A stretch of 64,000 bases of DNA. Origin: Microbispora sp. H11081. Its GTDB lineage: Bacteria; Actinomycetota; Actinomycetes; Streptosporangiales; Streptosporangiaceae. The notes below the pieces were generated by a model that had not been told where the DNA came from, did no database searches, and was given only the letters and a program-made list of their open reading frames with translations. The DNA lies in contig NZ_JABBWV010000001.1 of NCBI RefSeq assembly GCF_012999535.1, positions 124,001 through 188,000 on the forward strand. The letters run 5' to 3'. Below, piece by piece: positions 1 through 8,489 of this stretch. Position 1 is the stretch's first letter. Each line of letters starts with the position of its first letter. A program made the translations under genes and the position numbers.

Positions 1-830
1 TTGTCCAGCACGAGGATCGTGTCGTTCTCGTCCAGCCGGGAGGACAGCGGGTAGTCGAACGGGCTGCCCATCACGGCGGCCTGGGCCGAGTAGGACGGGC
101 GGCAGATCAGCTTGAGGCCCGGCGCGCCCATCGGCACGGTCGCGACCAGGGCGAACTTCTTGTCCTTGATCGGCAGGCCGTAGTGGGCGATGAAGTTGTA
201 GTGGGTCAGGGCCGAGCCGGTCGCCACGACCTTGGCGCCGCTCACGACCAGGCCCGCGTCGGTCTCCTTCTCGACGTGCACGAAGACGTCGGCGACCTCG
301 TCCGGCGGCCGGTTGCGGTCGACCGGCGGGTGCACGATCGCGTGGTTCCAGAAGAGGACCTTCTCCTGCGACTCGCGGTACCACCGCCGGGCGTTGTCGG
401 AGAAGGGCTCGTAGAACTCCGCGTTCGCGCCGAGCGTGCCGAGGAACGCCCCCTTGTAGTCGGGGCTGCGCCCCATCCACCCGTAGCTCATCCGGGACCA
501 GGCCGCGATCGCCCGCTGGTCGGCCACCAGGTCGTCGACGCCGCGCGGGGTGGTGAAGAAGCTGTGGGTGTAGCCGTCGCTGCCGGTGTCGGTCGGCACG
601 ACGAGGTCGCCCCGCCGGTCCGGGTCGTGCAGGGCGTCGTAGAGCCGCGCCGTCATCCGGATCGGGTTGTGGAACGCGGGATGCCTGGTGACGTCCGCGA
701 CCCGCTCGCCGTACAGGTAGATCTCGCGGTCGTCACGCAGGCTCTCGACGTACTCGTCGCCGGTCAGGGGACGCGTCCGCCGCGGCGGTGCGTGCTCCCC
801 GGTGATCGGCGCGTCGTGGAGGTCTGTCAT
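1..830 (-). CDS. HpaB-family flavin-dependent aromatic hydroxylase (SgcC-like), partial
   Basis: Oxygenase component of a two-component FADH2-dependent phenol hydroxylase of the 4-hydroxyphenylacetate 3-hydroxylase family. Only the first 276 codons are in the window; the C-terminus lies beyond the left edge. The frame starts at an ATG (828-830) with [13 protein letters not shown] and contains the family-typical stretches [20 protein letters not shown] and the mid-domain [20 protein letters not shown]. It lies 37 nt downstream of the next hydroxylase and is probably co-transcribed with it. In C-1027 the homologous SgcC hydroxylates a carrier-bound beta-tyrosyl unit; the presence here of a free-standing adenylation enzyme, carrier protein and condensation enzyme makes the same role likely. 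No flavin reductase partner is visible in the window. Confidence 0.85.
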   Translation of the reverse strand, partial: MTDLHDAPITGEHAPPRRTRPLTGDEYVESLRDDREIYLYGERVADVTRHPAFHNPIRMTARLYDALHDPDRRGDLVVPTDTGSDGYTHSFFTTPRGVDDLVADQRAIAAWSRMSYGWMGRSPDYKGAFLGTLGANAEFYEPFSDNARRWYRESQEKVLFWNHAIVHPPVDRNRPPDEVADVFVHVEKETDAGLVVSGAKVVATGSALTHYNFIAHYGLPIKDKKFALVATVPMGAPGLKLICRPSYSAQAAVMGSPFDYPLSSRLDENDTILVLD

Positions 831-867
831 CGCCAGCTGTCCCTTCCTTCTCGGTCGTCCGGGGCTC

Positions 868-2115
868 TCACCCGTGGTCCGCGACGCCGAACCGGGCCCG
901 GGCCAGTTCGCGCTTGGCGATGGTGGCGAGGAAGGTCGAGACGCCGGCGTGCGTGACGAACATCGACATGTCCCGCCAGACCCGCTCGATGCGCTCGCCC
1001 CGCTTCACGGCGCTCGACCCGGCGGTGGGGAACAGGTAGCGCTCGACCGCGCGCCAGCACAGCGACACCACCTCGGAGCAGATCGCGGCCAGGCGCAGCT
1101 CGTGCTCGTGGGTGATCGCCGCCGGGCCCCGGGCGCAGGCCTCGCGCCACTGCCGCACCGCGTCCATGGTCGCGGCCTCGGCGGTGGCGATCAGGCCGGC
1201 GGCCTTGCCGTACCTGAGCTGGAAGTCCGGGTCCTCGGAACGCACCACGATGGGCGGGAACGGGGTGGTGCGGGTGCGCATCAGGTCCTCGTACGCGTCG
1301 AGCGCGCCCTTGGCCATGCCGACGGCGAGCACCGCGTCCTCCATGACCATGAAGCTGAGCTGGCCGCCGCCGTACTCGGGGTTGCCGTGCAGGGCGCGCC
1401 CGGGCGAGCCCTGGCTGACGTCGATCTGGCTCATGTGGGTCTTGATCGTGTAGCGGTCGGGAACGCGGCCGCCGGTGATGCGGATGCTGTGGGAGCCGCT
1501 CCCCTTGAGGCCCAGCGCGTGACCCCAGTCGTCGAGGCGGGTCCACTGGTCGCGCGGCGCGATGAACATCATGGGCTCGGGCTCGCCGCCGTCCTCCGGG
1601 GTGACCATCGCGTGGCCCATGAAGTGCGTGGCGTACGGCGAGCCGGAGCAGTAGCCCCAGGTGCCGTCGATGACCCAGTCGCCGTCCTCGGTGCGCTCGG
1701 CCGTGCCGCCGGGCACGACGGTCGCCGGGCAGATGAACTCGCCGGAGGCGAAGATCTCGTCCTGCACCTCGCGGGGGAACACAGTGGCGGCGGGGAGCGC
1801 GTGCGCGGCGCCCAGGCAGAACATCCAGCCGGTCGACGGGCAGCCCCGGGTCAGGGCGATGGCGACCCGCATGAACGTGTCGATGCCGAACTCGTAGCCG
1901 CCGTACCGGCGGGGCACCAGGATGCGGTAGAACCCGGCCTTCCGGAACTCCTCGTGGACGTCCTCCCCGTAGTACGTGCGCTGCTCGGTCTCCGCCTGGA
2001 GTTCGACCAGGCGGGGCACCATGGCTTCTGCCCTCGCGACCACCCGCTCGGGCGTGAGGCCGGGCTCGGGAGGGGACGGGAGGCGGTGCTCGGGAAGATC
2101 GGTGATGACTCCCAT
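868..2115 (-). CDS. Acyl-CoA dehydrogenase-fold flavin-dependent hydroxylase 1
   Basis: A 415-aa protein of the acyl-CoA dehydrogenase superfamily, of the subgroup (HsaA and pigment-production hydroxylases) that works as a reduced-flavin monooxygenase rather than a dehydrogenase. Visible features are the N-terminal helical part with [19 protein letters not shown], the middle domain around [17 protein letters not shown] and [16 protein letters not shown], and a C-terminal helical bundle. The ATG at 2115 is chosen because GAGGAA precedes it by 9 nt; longer in-frame extensions run through the promoter. It shares only the fold and short motifs with the similar gene at 42.3 kb. The substrate is unknown; aromatic hydroxylation in a peripheral moiety is the reasonable guess. 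A copy of the cluster-wide 16-bp promoter element lies 72 nt upstream. Confidence 0.8.
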   Translation of the reverse strand: MGVITDLPEHRLPSPPEPGLTPERVVARAEAMVPRLVELQAETEQRTYYGEDVHEEFRKAGFYRILVPRRYGGYEFGIDTFMRVAIALTRGCPSTGWMFCLGAAHALPAATVFPREVQDEIFASGEFICPATVVPGGTAERTEDGDWVIDGTWGYCSGSPYATHFMGHAMVTPEDGGEPEPMMFIAPRDQWTRLDDWGHALGLKGSGSHSIRITGGRVPDRYTIKTHMSQIDVSQGSPGRALHGNPEYGGGQLSFMVMEDAVLAVGMAKGALDAYEDLMRTRTTPFPPIVVRSEDPDFQLRYGKAAGLIATAEAATMDAVRQWREACARGPAAITHEHELRLAAICSEVVSLCWRAVERYLFPTAGSSAVKRGERIERVWRDMSMFVTHAGVSTFLATIAKRELARARFGVADHG

Positions 2116-2186
2116 GCTGCGCGGTTCCTCACGGTCTCGTGGGCGTACGGGTACGCGGTCAGCGTCACACCCGCCACCGGACCGGT

Positions 2187-2202
2187 GCATCTCCCGAAAT
2201 GC
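2187..2202 (-). promoter_or_regulatory. 16-bp cluster promoter element, site 1 (hydroxylase 1)
   Basis: Read towards the leftward hydroxylase gene this is GCATTTCGGGAGATGC, followed after 20 nt by the -10-like hexamer GACGCT (2161-2166), with the start codon at 2115. A degenerate rightward relative (2232-2247, GCATTCCGGGATAAGA, with GAGAAT 20 nt on) may serve the facing methyltransferase operon. An 8-bp inverted repeat, TATCCCGG...CCGGGATA, also lies between the two genes. Confidence 0.75.
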
Positions 2203-2383
2203 CCTGCCATATCCCGGGACGTGCGGGCATGGCATTCCGGGATAAGACAGCGCGCCGGGCACCCGGAGAGAATCCGAGTGCGGTTCCCCGTCCCGGAGAC
2301 GGTCAAGTAGCGGACGAGGCGCCCCCGCGACGCCGGTAGCGCCCGGCGTCCGCGCGGCGGGGCCCTGGCGGTTGGGAGTTGCG

Positions 2384-3139
2384 GTGACCACAGTCGACAG
2401 CCGAACACGGGACGACAACGTCTACGGAGAGGACGTCAGCGAGATCTACGACCTCCTCTACAAGCGGCGCGGCAAGGACTACGCGATGGAGGCCGAGGTG
2501 GTGACCGGCCTCATCCGCGACCGCGCCCCGCACGCGGCGACGCTGCTCGACGTGGCCTGCGGCACCGGAGAGCACCTCACGTCGCTGCGGACGATGTTCG
2601 AGCACGTCGAGGGGGTCGAGCTGTCCGACGCCATGCGGGAGCGGGCCATGGCCAAGCTGCCCGGCGTCGCCGTCCACCCGGGGGACATCCGCGACTTCGA
2701 CCTCGGCCGCACCTTCGACGCCGTCTGCAGCCTGTACGGCACGGTCGGCTACATGGCCGGCACGGAGGAACTCGACGCCGCGATCGGGTCCATGGCCAGG
2801 CACGTCGCTCAGGGCGGCGTCCTCATCGTCGAACCGTGGTACTTCAGGGACGGCTTCGTCGACGGCCACATCGGGCACGACGTCGTCCGCGACGAGCACC
2901 GGGTCGTGGCGCGGGTCGCGCGGTCCGTACGCGTCGGCGACACGGTCGAGGTGCGGGCCCACTACCTCGTGGGCGACGGCGAGGGGGTGCGCCACTTCGA
3001 GCACGTCCAGGTGATGAGCCTGTTCTCCCGGGAGGAGTACGCCGCCGCGTTCCGGCGGGCCGGCCTCGACGTGACCTGCCTGGAGGAGACGGGCGACCTG
3101 CTCGCCGGGCGCTCGCTGTTCCTCGGCGTGCGCCGGTGA
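2384..3139 (+). CDS. SAM-dependent sugar N-methyltransferase (DesVI/TylM1-like)
   Basis: A 251-aa class I methyltransferase. It opens with VYGEDVSEIYDLLYKRRGKDY and has the SAM-binding motif LLDVACGTGEHL (around residues 55-66), then SLYGTVGYM and LIVEPWYF, the layout seen in DesVI/TylM1-type NDP-aminosugar N,N-dimethyltransferases. The GTG at 2384 is chosen because GGGAG lies 5 nt before it. The next two genes are a PLP aminotransferase and a sugar C-methyltransferase, so the likely substrate is an NDP-4-amino sugar made by the neighbour. Whether one or two methyl groups are added cannot be told. Confidence 0.82.
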   Translation: MTTVDSRTRDDNVYGEDVSEIYDLLYKRRGKDYAMEAEVVTGLIRDRAPHAATLLDVACGTGEHLTSLRTMFEHVEGVELSDAMRERAMAKLPGVAVHPGDIRDFDLGRTFDAVCSLYGTVGYMAGTEELDAAIGSMARHVAQGGVLIVEPWYFRDGFVDGHIGHDVVRDEHRVVARVARSVRVGDTVEVRAHYLVGDGEGVRHFEHVQVMSLFSREEYAAAFRRAGLDVTCLEETGDLLAGRSLFLGVRR

Positions 3140-3155
3140 GGGGGAGGGGCGGGCG

Positions 3156-4286
3156 GTGATCCCCCTGTTCCGGTCCACGGTGGCGCCTGGCGCCGCGGAA
3201 CTGGTCGCCGACGTGGTGCACAGCGGCCGGTTCGGCCACGGGCCGCGGGTGGAGCAGTTCGAGCGCGCGCTCGCGGAGCGCGTGGGCAACCCCCACGTGG
3301 CCGCGTTGAACAACGGCACGTCGGCGCTCCACCTGGCGCTGCACCTGGCGCTGAGATCGGCCGGCGGGCAGGAGCAGGACGGGCCGCCGGGCGAGGTGCT
3401 GACCACCCCGTTCACCTTCGAGGCCACCAACTGGAGCATCCTCGCCAACGGGCTGCGCATCACCTGGGTGGACGTCGACCCGGCCACGCTCACCATCGAC
3501 CTCGACGACCTGGCGAAGAAGATCTCGCCGGCCACCCGGGCCGTCATGGTGGTGCACTGGGGCGGCTGCCCGGTGGACCTCGACCGGCTGGCGCGCATCC
3601 TGGACGACGCCGAGGCGGCGTACGGCGTCCGCCCCGCCGTGATCGAGGACTGCGCCCAGGCGTGGGGGGCCCTGTGCCACGGCCGGCCGCTGGGCAACCA
3701 CGGCAACTACTGCGCCTACAGCTTCCACGCGACCAAGCACCTGAGCTGCGGCACCGGGGGCATGCTCGCCCTGCCAGACGAGCGGTCGCTGGAGCGCGCC
3801 AGGCGCCTGCGCTTCTTCGGCATCGACCGTGACGCCGACCGGGTGAACGCCGACTACGACGTGCCCGAGTGGGGCTACAACTTCTACCTGAACGAGATAG
3901 GCGCGGCCATCGGCCTGGCGAACCTCGTCGACGTGGACGCCCGCGTCGAGCGGCACCGGCGCAACGCCGCCTTCTACGACCGCGAACTCGCGGGCGTGCC
4001 GGGCCTGGAGTTGACGGAGCGCACTCCGGGGCTGGAGTCGTCGTTCTGGCTCTACCCGGTCAAGGTGGAGAACCGCGCCGCCTTCATGCGGAAGATGACG
4101 GCCGCCGGGATCACCGTGAGCGTGGTGTGCCGCCGCAACGACGCGCACGGCTGCGTCACCGCGGCGCGCACGGCCCTGCCGGGGCTCGACTCGGTGGACG
4201 AGCGCGTGGTCAACATCCCCGTCGGCTGGTGGCTTTCCGAGGAGGACCGCGCGCACATCGTCGCGACGGTGAGGTCGGGCTGGTGA
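3156..4286 (+). CDS. DegT/DnrJ/EryC1-family NDP-ketosugar aminotransferase
   Basis: A 376-aa PLP-dependent aminotransferase. The hallmark Schiff-base lysine is K194 in YSFHATKHLSCG; the substrate-side motif NNGTSALHLALH and the aspartate-containing EDCAQAWGA are also present, so it is a true aminotransferase, unlike the His-containing dehydratase at 34.1 kb. The GTG start at 3156 has a strong GGAGGGG site. It follows the N-methyltransferase by 16 nt. Given the sugar dehydrogenase and decarboxylase elsewhere in the cluster, the likely reaction is transamination of an NDP-4-keto-pentose, as proposed for calicheamicin and maduropeptin sugars. The stop codon is embedded in a perfect 9-bp inverted repeat. 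Confidence 0.88.
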   Translation: MIPLFRSTVAPGAAELVADVVHSGRFGHGPRVEQFERALAERVGNPHVAALNNGTSALHLALHLALRSAGGQEQDGPPGEVLTTPFTFEATNWSILANGLRITWVDVDPATLTIDLDDLAKKISPATRAVMVVHWGGCPVDLDRLARILDDAEAAYGVRPAVIEDCAQAWGALCHGRPLGNHGNYCAYSFHATKHLSCGTGGMLALPDERSLERARRLRFFGIDRDADRVNADYDVPEWGYNFYLNEIGAAIGLANLVDVDARVERHRRNAAFYDRELAGVPGLELTERTPGLESSFWLYPVKVENRAAFMRKMTAAGITVSVVCRRNDAHGCVTAARTALPGLDSVDERVVNIPVGWWLSEEDRAHIVATVRSGW

Positions 4287-4309
4287 ATTCCGCGCCATTG
4301 GCGGAATTC
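4285..4309. repeat. Perfect 9-bp inverted repeat between sugar genes
   Basis: GAATTCCGC, a 7-nt loop, then GCGGAATTC, overlapping the aminotransferase stop codon and lying 50 nt before the C-methyltransferase start. It could be an operator or a processing hairpin; there is no T-run after it. Confidence 0.6.
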
Positions 4310-4360
4310 ACCGCAACCGCCGATAAGAAATGCCGCGGACGGCGGTGTTAACGTCCTGTC

Positions 4361-5581
4361 ATGGATATTTCCTGCCGAATTTGCGGCGGCCCTGTGAAGG
4401 CGGCGGTCGATCTCGGGTCGCACCCCCGTGGGAACGCGTTCCCCAAGCCCGGGGACACCTCGGACGAGTTCTTCTTCCCACTCGTCGTCGGAATGTGTGA
4501 CTCGTGCACCATGGTCCAGCTCATGGCGGACATTCCGCAGGAGGTCAGATATCACGACGAATATCCGTACCACGCCTCGAATTCGGTGGTGCACAGCCGG
4601 CACTTCGAGGGCATCGCCGAGCGGTTCCTGGAGACGGAGCTGACGGGCCCCGACCCGTTCATCGCCGAGATCGGCAGCAACGACGGCGTCATGCTCGCGC
4701 GGATCGCCAGGGCGGGGGTGCGGCACCTCGGCATCGAGCCCTCGCGGCAGGTGGCCGAGATGTCCAGGGCGCGCGGCGTCCAGGTCCTGTCCCGCTTCTT
4801 CGACGAGTCGGCGGCGGAGCCGATCCGCGCCGAGCACGGCCCGGCCGACGTCATCTTCGGCGCCAACGTGATCGCGCACATCGCCCACCTCGCCTCGGTG
4901 CTCAAGGGCGCCAGGCAGCTGCTCGGCCCGCGCGGCGTGTTCGTCTTCGAGGAGCCCTACCTGGGCAGCGTCGTCGAGCAGACGGCGTTCGACATCCTCT
5001 ACGACGAGCACTCCTTCGTGTTCTCCGTGCGCGCGATCAGGGCCGCGGCCGAGCTCTACGGGCTCGAACTCGTGGACGTCGAGCACGTCGAACTGCACGG
5101 CGGCTCGATGCGCTACACGCTGGCCAAGCCGGGCGCGCGCGAGATCCGCCCCGCGGTCGGCGAGTGGCTCGCCAGGGAGGAGGCCCAGCGCCTCGGCGAG
5201 CACGCCACGCTGGAGGAGTTCGCCCGGCGGGCGGCCCGCGTCCGCGACGACCTCAACTCGCTGCTGCGGAGCCTGCGCGCCGAGGGGAAGACGATCGCCG
5301 GCTACGGCGCCCCCGCCAAGATCACCACGGTCACCAACTACTGCGGGATCGGGCCCGACACGGTGCCGTTCGTCTGCGACTCCACGCCGTCGAAGCAGGG
5401 CCGCCTGGTGGCGGGCTCGCACATTCCCGTCGTCTCGCCGGAGGTCTTCGCGGCGAACCCGCCGGACTACGCGATCCTGTTCGCCTGGAACCACGCCGGG
5501 GAAATCATGCGCAAAGAGCGGGAATTCGCGGAGCGCGGCGGCCGGTGGATTCTCTACGTGCCCGAGGTGCACGTCGTCTGA
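4361..5581 (+). CDS. NDP-sugar C-methyltransferase (TylC3/SgcA3-like)
   Basis: A 406-aa three-domain C-methyltransferase. The N-terminus carries the putative zinc-binding domain (CRIC and CDSC pairs); the middle holds the SAM-binding region FIAEIGSNDGVMLARI; the C-terminus is the family-specific domain with IAGYGAPAKITTVTNY and FVCDSTPSKQG. These features define the family that methylates C3 of NDP-4-ketosugars, including SgcA3 of C-1027 and the enzymes for mycarose. It probably installs a branched C-methyl group on the cluster's aminosugar, as in madurosamine. The ATG at 4361 is the only sensible start. Preceding sequence (4287-4360) holds inverted repeats and no gene. Confidence 0.9.
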   Translation: MDISCRICGGPVKAAVDLGSHPRGNAFPKPGDTSDEFFFPLVVGMCDSCTMVQLMADIPQEVRYHDEYPYHASNSVVHSRHFEGIAERFLETELTGPDPFIAEIGSNDGVMLARIARAGVRHLGIEPSRQVAEMSRARGVQVLSRFFDESAAEPIRAEHGPADVIFGANVIAHIAHLASVLKGARQLLGPRGVFVFEEPYLGSVVEQTAFDILYDEHSFVFSVRAIRAAAELYGLELVDVEHVELHGGSMRYTLAKPGAREIRPAVGEWLAREEAQRLGEHATLEEFARRAARVRDDLNSLLRSLRAEGKTIAGYGAPAKITTVTNYCGIGPDTVPFVCDSTPSKQGRLVAGSHIPVVSPEVFAANPPDYAILFAWNHAGEIMRKEREFAERGGRWILYVPEVHVV

Positions 5582-5597
5582 GCGCTTTCCGGAATAA

Positions 5598-5613
5598 GCA
5601 CGGGGGGAGATGC
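5598..5613 (+). promoter_or_regulatory. 16-bp cluster promoter element, site 2 (acyltransferase/P450 operon)
   Basis: GCACGGGGGGAGATGC, then 20 nt, then the -10-like AATGAT (5634-5639); the acyltransferase starts at 5727. The GGAG-ATG inside the element can be mistaken for a ribosome site plus start codon. Confidence 0.75.
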
Positions 5614-5726
5614 GGCGGCGCGCGGCGGATGCGAATGATGGAGTCGCCGGAAAGCGACATCCCCAGATTGCCCAGCGTTTCTCCATTTGCCGGCAGGGGC
5701 AGTCCGAGTCGAAAGGAACACCCACC

Positions 5727-6926
5727 GTGTCCGTGGCGACATCGTCGGTTGTGCGCGGTGCCCCCCAGGAGGAGCGCCGCCCCGATCTGCCAGCACTGAC
5801 CGGCATGCGGATCATCGCCGCACTGCTGGTTTTCATGAGCCATGTCATCTTCCCGATGACCGCGGGCGACTTCGACCCCGCGACGCCGTTCCAGGACGAC
5901 ACCATCACGCAGAACCTGATGTGGTTCTTCTCCCCGGGCGGCTTCATCGGAGTGTCGTTCTTCTTCATCCTGAGCGGCTTCGTGATCACCTGGTCGTACC
6001 GGCCGGGTGACTCGGTCCGCGCCTACCTGCGGCGCCGCTCCGTGAAGATCCTGCCCAACCACGTGGTGACCTGGGCGCTCGCGATGCTCCTGTTCGCCGC
6101 CGCCTACACGCCGATGTGGGGCCTGCCGAACCTGCTGCTCGTCAACTCGTTCTCGCCCGACTCCAACTACTGGGGCGGGGCCAACATGCCGGCCTGGTCG
6201 CTCAGCTCGGAGATGCTGTTCTACCTGCTGTTCCCGCTGCTGATGATCCCGATCGGCAAGATCAGGGAGAGCCGCCTGTGGGCGTGGGCCGGCGTCACCG
6301 TCGTCGCGATGGCCGCCGTCTGCCTCGTCACCCTCTCGCTGCTGCCCGACCAGCCGCGCTACCCGGGCGACCCGCTGTCGCTGACGCAGTTCTGGTTCGT
6401 CTACATGTTCCCCCCGGCCCGCCTGTTCGAGTTCGTGCTCGGCATGATCCTGGCCCGGATCGTGATCAGCGGCAGGTGGCCCCGCATCGGCCTCACCCCG
6501 GTGGTCGCACTGCTCGTGGTCGCGTACGCCGCCACCCTGTGGGTGCCCTCGCCGTTCAGCCTCGTCCTGGTGACGGCGGTCCCGTTCGGCCTGGCGATCG
6601 GCACGTTCGCGACGGCCAACCTGCGCGGCCGGCGCACCGTGATGGGCAGCAAGCCCATGGTGTGGCTGGGCAACGTGTCGTTCGGCTTCTACATGACCCA
6701 GGCCGTGGTGCTCTTCTGGCTGCGTCCCACCGTGCTGGGCCGCGCCGAGTACGGCGTCGTGGGCGGCACCCTGCTCGTCCTCGCGCTGATCGGCGTGAAC
6801 GTGGTCGCCGGATGGCTGCTCTACCGGTTCGTCGAGCAGCCCGCGATGCGGCGGTGGAGCCGGGCCCGCGGGACCGGCACCGAGGAGGCGCGCCCGCAGG
6901 CGGTCTCCACCGGCTCGTCCAACTGA
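5727..6926 (+). CDS. Integral-membrane acyltransferase (acyltransferase-3/OafA family) 1
   Basis: A 399-aa polytopic membrane protein of the acyltransferase-3 family, which transfers acyl groups from acyl-CoA to sugar or macrolide hydroxyls. After the start come LPALTGMRIIAALLVFMSHV (first membrane helix with the catalytic-site histidine) and then FFFILSGFVITW and the RxxRR-type segment YLRRRSVKILP, followed by about nine further hydrophobic helices. The GTG at 5727 is preceded by AAAGGAA at 8 nt; the longer frame upstream overlaps the promoter element. The acyl donor and acceptor are unknown. It is followed after 43 nt by the P450. A second member of the family lies at 10.5 kb. Confidence 0.85.
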   Translation: MSVATSSVVRGAPQEERRPDLPALTGMRIIAALLVFMSHVIFPMTAGDFDPATPFQDDTITQNLMWFFSPGGFIGVSFFFILSGFVITWSYRPGDSVRAYLRRRSVKILPNHVVTWALAMLLFAAAYTPMWGLPNLLLVNSFSPDSNYWGGANMPAWSLSSEMLFYLLFPLLMIPIGKIRESRLWAWAGVTVVAMAAVCLVTLSLLPDQPRYPGDPLSLTQFWFVYMFPPARLFEFVLGMILARIVISGRWPRIGLTPVVALLVVAYAATLWVPSPFSLVLVTAVPFGLAIGTFATANLRGRRTVMGSKPMVWLGNVSFGFYMTQAVVLFWLRPTVLGRAEYGVVGGTLLVLALIGVNVVAGWLLYRFVEQPAMRRWSRARGTGTEEARPQAVSTGSSN

Positions 6927-6969
6927 CTCTTCCTTGTCCAACGCACCAAAGAACGACCGGGAGACATCC

Positions 6970-8211
6970 GTGGAACGACGCTGCCCAGTCCTCGACACCA
7001 CCGGCCGGGACATCCACGCGGAGACCGACCGCCTGCGCGCACAGGGTCACGCGACCCAGGTCGAGCTCCCCGGCGGGGTGATCGCGTGGTCGGTCAACAC
7101 CCACGCCGCCATCCGTAAGCTGCTGAGCGACCCGAACGTCACCAAGAGCGCCAGGAACCACTGGCCGGCGTTCATCAACGGCGAGATCCCCCCGGACTGG
7201 GAGATGATCAGCTGGATCGCCATGGACAACATGGTCACGGCGTACGGCAAGGACCACGTCCGGCTGCGCCGGCTGGTCGGCAAGGCCTTCACGCCGCGCC
7301 GCACCGAGGCGATCAAGCCGCGGATCGTGGAGCTGACCAATATGCTCCTCGACGCGCTGGCGGCCACCCCGCCGGGTGAGGTGGTCGACCTGCGGCAGCA
7401 GTTCGCCTACCCCCTGCCGGCGATGCTCGTGGCCGACCTCATCGGGATGTCCGAGGCCGCCCGGGTCGAGACCGCCAAGGTCATCGACATGATGGTGGAC
7501 ACCACCGTCACCCCCGAGCAGGCCCAGAGCATCCTGCTCGGCTGGCGGGGCGCGATGGACGAGCTCATCGCGGAGAAGCGCCGCAACCCCGGCGAGGACA
7601 TCACCAGCGACCTGGTGGCCGCGCGCGACGAGGACGGTTCGCGCCTGTCCGAGCAGGAACTGGCCGACACGATCTTCGCGATCCTCGGCGCGGGCTCGGA
7701 GACCACGATCAACTTCTTCGACAACGCCATCACCGCCCTGCTGTCCAACCCCGAGCAGCTCGAACTGGTCACCTCGGGCCGCGCGAGCTGGGACGACGTG
7801 ATCGACGAGACGCTGCGCGTCGAGTCGCCGCTGGTGCATCTGCCGCTGCGGTACGCCGTCACCGACATCCACCTCGACGGGGTCACCATCCCGAAGGGCG
7901 ACCCGATCCTGATCAACTACAGTGCCGTGGGGCGCGACCCGGCCCTGCACGGCGTCGACGCCGGCCGCTTCGACATCACCCGGCCGGACAAGGAGCACCT
8001 GTCGTTCGGCTACGGGCCGCACTACTGCCTGGGCGCGGGCATCGCCCGGGCGGTCGCGACGATCGGCCTGTCCAGCCTCTTCGAGCGCTTCCCCGAGCTG
8101 ACCCTCGCCGTCTCGAAGGACGAACTGCAGCCGCTGCCGACGTTCATCATGAACGGCCACCGGTCCCTGCCGGTGCGGCTGACCGCCCCGGTGCCCGCCG
8201 GCGTCAGCTGA
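6970..8211 (+). CDS. Cytochrome P450
   Basis: A 413-aa bacterial P450. The heme ligand is C353 in FGYGPHYCLGAG; the I-helix oxygen-binding segment is ILGAGSETT, with serine in place of the commoner histidine; the K-helix ExxR is ETLRVES. The GTG at 6970 has GGAGA 5-6 nt upstream; an in-frame TTG at 6934 lacks a ribosome site. No ferredoxin gene is next to it. Nine-membered enediyne clusters use P450s for core or benzoxazolinate oxidation; here the substrate cannot be assigned from sequence. EryCII-type helper proteins lack the heme cysteine, so this is not one of those. Confidence 0.9.
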   Translation: MERRCPVLDTTGRDIHAETDRLRAQGHATQVELPGGVIAWSVNTHAAIRKLLSDPNVTKSARNHWPAFINGEIPPDWEMISWIAMDNMVTAYGKDHVRLRRLVGKAFTPRRTEAIKPRIVELTNMLLDALAATPPGEVVDLRQQFAYPLPAMLVADLIGMSEAARVETAKVIDMMVDTTVTPEQAQSILLGWRGAMDELIAEKRRNPGEDITSDLVAARDEDGSRLSEQELADTIFAILGAGSETTINFFDNAITALLSNPEQLELVTSGRASWDDVIDETLRVESPLVHLPLRYAVTDIHLDGVTIPKGDPILINYSAVGRDPALHGVDAGRFDITRPDKEHLSFGYGPHYCLGAGIARAVATIGLSSLFERFPELTLAVSKDELQPLPTFIMNGHRSLPVRLTAPVPAGVS

Positions 8212-8223
8212 GCGTCGCGGCTC

Positions 8224-8288
8224 GACGACAGAGCCTGACGACAGAGCCTGACGACAGACCCTGACGACAGACCCTGACGACAGAGCCC
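8224..8288 (+). repeat. Five tandem 13-bp repeats after the P450 gene
   Basis: Five head-to-tail copies of GACGACAGAGCCT, two of them with AC for AG at positions 9-10, lie immediately 3' of the P450 stop and run into the terminator. They do not encode a continuation of the protein. Confidence 0.85.
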
Positions 8289-8318
8289 CCCGCCCGGGAG
8301 ACCCCCGGTGCGGGGGGC
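8285..8318 (+). terminator. Terminator after the P450 gene
   Basis: Perfect 9-bp stem GCCCCCCGC / GCGGGGGGC with a 16-nt loop; no T-run, as usual in actinomycetes. Confidence 0.7.
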
Positions 8319-8435
8319 TTCGCCGTGGTGCGGGCGCCCCGCCTCCGCGGTGGTGCTGGCTTCCGGGCTCCGCGGTGGTGCGGGCGCCCCGCCTCCGCCG
8401 TGGTCCGGGGAGGGGGGCAGGGGGGTGCAGACGCG

Positions 8436-8464
8436 AGGAGGGCCGGGCGGCGCCCGGCCCTCCT
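8436..8464 (-). terminator. Terminator of the leftward SDR gene
   Basis: Perfect 13-bp stem AGGAGGGCCGGGC / GCCCGGCCCTCCT with a 3-nt loop, 26 nt past the stop of the leftward sugar gene. Between it and the P450 terminator are two near-copies of a 29-bp GC-rich direct repeat (about 8322 and 8371). Confidence 0.8.
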
Positions 8465-8489
8465 GTTCTCCTGCCGCTGTGATCTCCTG

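Noticed and set aside
2232-2247. GCATTCCGGGATAAGA facing the sugar methyltransferase operon as a further element copy
   Set aside because: The first 11 positions fit and GAGAAT lies 20 nt on, but the GATGC end is lost. Kept only as a possible degenerate site, not counted among the 13.
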